Part shown: positions 54,101 to 64,000 of the stretch, one piece after another | Layout of the letters: each line of letters begins with the position of its first letter | Position numbering within the stretch: the stretch's first letter is position 1 | Source of the DNA: Oikopleura dioica | Lineage: Eukaryota > Chordata > Appendicularia > Copelata > Oikopleuridae | Assembly (NCBI GenBank): GCA_907165135.1 | Contig: OU015569.1 | Coordinates: 12,152,501 to 12,216,500 of the forward strand | Reading direction: 5' to 3' | DNA length: 64,000 nucleotides | The notes under the pieces: generated by a model | What the model was told of the DNA's origin: nothing | The model's database searches: none | Seen by the model: the letters and a program-made list of their open reading frames with translations, nothing else | Program-made: the position numbers and the translations under genes

Positions 54101-54984
54101 CTCTGTCAAGTTCGAAGTCTTCGCCGACGGCTGCAAATCGCGCACAATCACAAACAAGTACGTTTTTTTTGTTGAAATCAAGGAAGAAAATTTGAGTTTT
54201 CCTCGTTTTTTAGCTGATTTTTTGAGGTGAATTCTGATTTATTTACGTTTTCAGATATTGCTACGGGCAGTGCAACTCCTTCTTCATTCCGTCTTCTTCC
54301 GAGATCCAGCCGTTCGCCTCCTGCTCTTACTGTAAGCACGTAGTACTGTACCGAAGCGGGTCGTATGTGCACTACTAGCTAATCTTGAACTCTGGAAATC
54401 ATTTTCGCGCTGGGTTTCGGGGCGCGAAGGGCGCAGAACTCGCCCCGGGCTCGGGTGTTAATGCCCCGCGGCGCGCTCCTCTGAAGATAAAGGACTCTGC
54501 CGACATAGCTTCACGAGGTGGTAAATCTCGTCGAACACATCCCTCCCGCTCGGGGTGGCGCTTCAATAAAGCCAAAGTAGCGTAAATTACAGATTTTAAC
54601 GAGCTGTTAAGGCAAACCACATAAGACGACTTTTAAATATGTGACTCTCCACTGCAAAGACGATAATAGACGACGAAAGAAGATACGGAAAAAGGTAAAA
54701 AACGAACTTTATAAAGAAAAATTTTCAAAGAAGAATTATCATAGTGACACCCTTATTTTAATTAACAAAAAGAAAGAAGACCCTTTTTGGCCTACAGAGG
54801 AAAAAGTATTCCCCTAAAAACCTTTCTTAGATGAAAAATAAGGGAGTCACTATGTAAAATGAAAAATCAACACGCGATCCTGCTAGCTATCCCCTTAAAG
54901 ATCTTCTGAATTCAGGTCGAAATTGTACAGAAATGCAAATGCTTAGACGTTGATCTTACTTCAATCCTGCCGACACAGACTTGA
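51115..54984 (+). CDS. GREM-like: gremlin/DAN-family cystine-knot BMP antagonist
   Basis: Six exons: 51115-51237, 51287-51371, 54064-54157, 54255-54339, 54626-54694 and 54916-54984 (TGA); all phases agree; 174 aa (human GREM1 184). Signal peptide with core LLVVFCVFSNCLA, then a basic region (GRRSKRCRRV), then the CTCK knot: EKCKAHSVKFEVFADGC, SRTITNKYCYGQCNSFFIP, FASCSYC, VTLHC and the last pair KCKC. The CYGQCNSF(F/Y)IP signature is specific to the gremlin branch. The family binds and blocks BMP ligands outside cells. Intron 2 (51372-54063) holds a MITE-A, a hAT-type element and a satellite; intron 5 holds a MITE-C. The donor of exon 4 could also be at 54332, but only 54340 keeps frame. Confidence 0.9.
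51385..51606. repeat. MITE-A in gremlin-like intron 2
   Basis: GTTGTGAAGAAAATCTGAGTC at the left; GCCGCGTAGCGGC stem; GGTTGCCGAGCCGAGG right end. Confidence 0.75.
51755..54000. mobile_element. hAT-type non-autonomous element carrying a satellite array
   Basis: A perfect 8-bp duplication AGTGTAGC flanks it (51747-51754, 54001-54008). Ends CAGTGTTGGAAAACCCGC and the complement of CAGTGTTGGAAAAACCCGC; CAGTG starts and 8-bp duplications are typical of hAT. Subterminal GC-rich repeats (GCGGGCGCGGGCGGGCGCG, spaced about 60 bp) occupy 51780-51990 and 53830-53985. The centre is a 55-bp tandem array and about 500 bp of unique AT-balanced sequence. No transposase. Confidence 0.85.
52155..53310. repeat. 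55-bp tandem satellite, about 20 units, each with a hairpin
   Basis: The unit contains GACGGCCCGAAGGGCCGTC, an 8-bp stem with a 3-nt loop, followed by AAGCCCCTTAAATTC and ATCATGGAACAGGGC. Units differ only in C-run (3 or 4) and A-run (4 or 5) length and one T/A change near 52670, so the array is very homogeneous. The last unit is cut at about 53309. Confidence 0.95.
54736..54860. mobile_element. MITE-C in gremlin-like intron 5
   Basis: CATAGTGACACCCTTATTTT and its complement AAAATAAGGGAGTCACTATG, about 122 bp. Confidence 0.75.
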
Positions 54985-55321
54985 TCCTTTCCAAGTCCGA
55001 GAATATCAAAATGACGCTTTTCTTCACGAAACTGAACAGAACTTCTCAAATTAAAAAAAAATGTCTCTTTCATGTCTCATTTCGATATCATATCATATCC
55101 GTGTTCTGTGATTCCTAGAGTAGGAGGGCGTAGAATCCATCAAAGGGTTAGGGTTAGTCTGTTAGACCGATAGCGCCCGCCATCCATCCGAAACAACTTG
55201 TTTTCTTTTTTTTGTTAAAATTTCCTTTTACGGAAATATCTTAGTATCGCACCTGGAAAATATTTTTGGGCACCGGCTCCTTCTCTCATTTCTAATTTTT
55301 TTCAAAAAGAAGAGAGAGAGA
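54985..55321. other. spacer between gremlin-like gene and small coiled-coil gene
   Basis: No gene. It contains GGGTTAGGGTTAG at 55145-55157 (interstitial telomere-like). Confidence 0.4.
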
Positions 55322-55856
55322 ATGAGCAGCGACAATTCACTGGCACTAAATCTACAGGTACGGTTATTATTGTTAACAAAATCGACAAATAAGAGGTCTA
55401 TCTATAATAATTACTAGGGAGTGATTTGAAACCAAAAATAAGCTAAAATGGGTTTAAAATTTTTTCTTACTTGATGAATCATGGCGAAGCTGCGCTAGAA
55501 TTTAGACAAGGGTCTGTTCTTTCGATTAAAGAAGTTTTTAGCCGGAGTGCGATTATCGACTAGACGAGCTTTTACAAAAATCAGAGGACCTCAATGCAAA
55601 TTTGAATGATTTGCCTCGACTCAAGCGGAATTTCGGACAGGTTACTCTTTATCTCATAGATAATTTTAATGCTTATAAGACGCTCGACGCTGTAGAACGA
55701 CTTTACCAGAAAACTTACCAGAAAAACACCGTCGAGACTGCAGTCCAGACTGCCGTCAAGACCTCTGACTCTGCAACAAACACTGAGGCTTACGATGAAT
55801 CAGGAAAGGATAAACAAGTACTAAAGTTTATAGATAGTGAAATCAATCAAGCGTAA
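55322..55856 (+). CDS. small coiled-coil-like protein of unknown function
   Basis: Exons 55322-55357 and 55542-55856 (TAA), phase 0 GT-AG junction; 116 aa. MSSDNSLALNLQ, then leucine-rich heptads (LDELLQKSEDLNANLND, LKRNFGQVTLYLIDNF) and an acidic tail. No signal peptide. The size and helical pattern recall subunits of small cytoplasmic complexes, but I recognise no family. Confidence 0.6.
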
Positions 55857-55949
55857 TTCAAAATTTGGTAGAGCGCCTTGTCTTACACCTTCTCAACAAG
55901 ATCCATGCTTATAAGTTATAACCTTTGAAAAGATAACACCGTCTCTCCC

Positions 55950-56455
55950 GAAGAATCGAATTCAAAAAGAAATCGCTGCCTCTTCATCCTGTTCTTCCTC
56001 CTGTTCATCCTCCTGTTCTTCCCTGTTGTTCTGGCCTCAAATGAGAGTGGCAAGCAGCAGCGTTCTCTGGAGTGCGATAGCGTCAACATTGGCAAACAGC
56101 AGCGCCAACTACGCCAACTGCAGTTATTCGAAGCGCCAACGAGCCAACTCCCTGATGGCAATGGATTGACAGATCCTGGAATCGACTCTTCCCATGGCGA
56201 ATTCGGTAGAATAGCAATTATTCTTTTGAATTTTTGAAAATGTTTCTAGGACGAGATGGAGCAAGCGGAAGACATGGAGATTCAGACGCAGAGGGGGAGA
56301 AAGACATGCCCGGCCAACGCGGAATCGACTCTTGCCAAGGTGATTCTGTTGGACTACTCGGCAGTGGTGCTCCAACTCTTCTCTCAAAAATTATTGCTAA
56401 TATTTTGAGAGGATATGAAATTGTAATGACACCGCTGTTATCGCTCCTTTCTTAG
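55950..56455 (+). CDS. possible secreted collagen-like short protein
   Basis: A frame open from about 55950 encodes a strongly hydrophobic start (FILFFLLFILLFFPVVLA). It continues to 56205, splices over 56206-56249 (GT-AG, phase 1) and resumes at 56250 as interrupted Gly-X-Y triplets (GRDGASGRHGDSDAEGEKD, GQRGIDS, GAP) to the TAG at 56455. No in-frame ATG precedes the hydrophobic stretch after the upstream stop, so a 5' exon is needed. The Gly pattern is weak. Confidence 0.35.
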
Positions 56456-58095
56456 CTCTGCATCAAACCTGCAATTTATTTATTTTCACCTAGTCAAAAC
56501 AAAAACTTTGAAATAAAGAACGAAGATAACCACGAAAAAGTGACCTTTTCTTTTTTCGCATTTTGGATGTTCAAATTATTGTTTATTTATTTTGGAACAA
56601 AACAGCTTCATTTTCACGAAATAAGAGTCTTGATACAGTATTAAATTCTTTTGTAAATTATATTTTGGCCTTAGTAAAGTAATTTATACCTCTTTTACTT
56701 AACTAAAGTTTTGGAAATAAAGCGGAAAACTTTGAAATATATATATTTTTTTTTAATGAAAATGATGCTTTTGGATATTTTTTTTGTTGGCATGCAAAGA
56801 CTACAGCATTGCAGAAGAACTTTAAATAAAGAAAAAAATAATGAATAAAAAGTATATTTTTTGGTAGGTAGAATCGAAATCAAGGATATAAAGAAGAAAA
56901 AATGAATATATAAGTTGGATGAGTTTAGTAGTAGTGAGTTTTGAACAGGGAGTACTAGCTTCATAGATGAATCAGAAAAAAAGAAGAACAGTACATAAAA
57001 AGAGGGTGGATAGAGCAATGTAAGACTGGATACACGGGTACATTTAGAAATTGGAGAAAGAGGGAAAGAGTGCCTCTAACTGTAGAGCAGAAAGGAGGAT
57101 GATCGAAAGCGTTGAAAAACCGCGTCTTGTTGCGTCAAGGCTATCATTTTATTACCATCAACACTCATTGCAAATTTATTTCATTTTTACAAAGGGGATT
57201 AAAGAAAAAAAGAACTATGTACATTTGAAAAGGGTCTTTCTTGATTGATGGTGTTTTTTTTGATGATGATGGTCTATCTGAAAAAATATACAACACGACT
57301 AGCTCATGAGAAGCTCTCTGGCGCTGTTCTTTTCTTTCGAGAGGAAGTTCTCTTCACAAGCGTAGTTTAAGTAGGGCCCGCTCATCGGGGATAATTCAAT
57401 ATACAATATGGGTACTATGTAAAACAGGCATAATAACAGGGACACACACAAGACATCTTTAGATTTATATATATAAACGCGAAATATGATCGTGCGAACT
57501 TTAAGTTATGATCATTCCTCTTTTTTGTGCACATGCGCCGGGCAATTGATTCGATTCGATAGCTACAGAATCCTCTTTGGATAACGAATGCTTTCCATCC
57601 TTTCCGCTGATTGGTTGACCGACTGATCAGCAGACAGGATGGAAATCATGCGTTATCCAAAGACGCTTCTGTAGAGGTTTACTTTCTCTTAGTCTCCTGG
57701 CGCATCTGGTGTCCTCGGAAATACAGTAAGAGAAGGAGTAAAATTATAATAAATGACGAATTAACGCTAAGGCTAAAACGAGAACAATAAATATTTTTGG
57801 TTAGGGATCACGATTGACCCTTAGTTTTGTGGTTTTTTTTGAATTTTTTTAATTCTGGGTTATATAGATCGCTTCGAATAAGCTTGGAGAATATTCGATT
57901 AATTATAGAAAGCAACAAAACATCGATTCCCGGATTCTGGGAATTGGTGGAAAGAGGGTAACGGTAAGGTTAGAAACGCTTACAGTTAGAAAGAGGGAGT
58001 GGAGCAAACAGACGAGCTGCTGCTGAAGGAAAGGTCAGTAGAAGTGGACTTGTGAAAAATCCAGAATGACGGTTACTGAGATGTGTAAGTGCGTC
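56456..58095. other. 1.6-kb gene-free region 3' of HIPK
   Basis: AT-rich, including T-runs and a TA-rich stretch near 56740. It may hold the 3' UTR of the minus-strand HIPK gene. One foldback at 57563-57676 is listed separately. No coding exon supported. Confidence 0.45.
57563..57676. repeat. foldback element
   Basis: CTACAGAATCCTCTTTGGAT and TAACG, then TTTCCATCCT, pair with AGGATGGAAA and CGTTATCCAAAGACGCTTCTG. Centre with CTGATTGGTTGACC. Confidence 0.75.

Positions 58096-64000
<5,905 letters not shown>

Noticed and set aside
56695-57018. Minus-strand 107-residue hydrophobic frame
   Set aside because: Derived from T/A-runs; composition (F, S, I, K) and lack of partner exons do not support a gene.

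Overview
The window reads as genomic DNA of a larvacean (appendicularian) tunicate, probably an oikopleurid. The genus is inferred, not proven. Reasons: metazoan genes with many introns of about 45-50 nt; recognisable chordate or deuterostome genes (a HIPK kinase, a SYT14/16-type synaptotagmin, a gremlin/DAN antagonist, a class A GPCR); secreted proteins with long threonine-rich linkers; repeated AG|GA...AG and GC-AG introns, a known oikopleurid peculiarity; and (TTAGGG)n-type interstitial telomere motifs. It is not prokaryotic and shows no CRISPR array, rRNA or tRNA that I can recognise. Most of the sequence outside exons is non-autonomous DNA transposons. Dozens of copies of one inverted-repeat family (here called MITE-A, arms with CCTGAGTCAGG and GGCTCGGCAACCTGTG, hairpin body rich in AAGCCGCxxxGCGGCTT) dominate, with several other foldback families nested among them.

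Layout. 221-806 (+): 3' end of an unrecognised gene. 1075-14222: a duplicated block, in which a kinase-like gene on the minus strand and a small secreted EGF gene on the plus strand occur twice (kinase-like A 1075-5250 with a truncated EGF copy 6574-6798; kinase-like B 10205-13107 with a full EGF gene 13497-14222). A coiled-coil/C-type-lectin gene (7205-10001, +) lies between the copies. Three of these genes are broken by insertions with clear target duplications. 14791-16777 (-): secreted Thr-rich protein with two Cys-rich modules. 18767-25160 (-): class A GPCR spread over about 6.4 kb because its introns are filled with MITEs. 26688-29274 (+): multi-pass membrane protein. 29647-32866 (-): glutaminyl-cyclase-like (M28 family) protein that seems to have lost metal ligands. 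35867-41397 (+): SYT14/16-like gene.

41577-48892 (-): three consecutive secreted-protein genes. They are a two-CTLD/LamG-like/kelch-like protein, a single-exon 801-aa protein made of tandem modules that resemble family 2 cellulose-binding modules joined by poly-Thr linkers, and a Cys-rich protein. As larvaceans secrete a cellulose-containing house, I read this as a candidate house/extracellular-matrix cluster (inference). 51115-54984 (+): gremlin-like gene whose second intron carries a 2.2-kb hAT-type element that has captured a 55-bp satellite. 55322-56455 (+): two small genes. 58096-63524 (-): HIPK gene lacking only its 5' end, which is beyond the window.

The most unusual observations are: six or more introns that begin GA directly after an exonic AG; the modular CBM2-like protein; the number of coding exons split by recently inserted elements of different superfamilies; and MITE-A arms that carry an AP-1 type palindrome. 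Single-base frameshifts at short homopolymers in two otherwise good genes suggest that some assembly indels remain.
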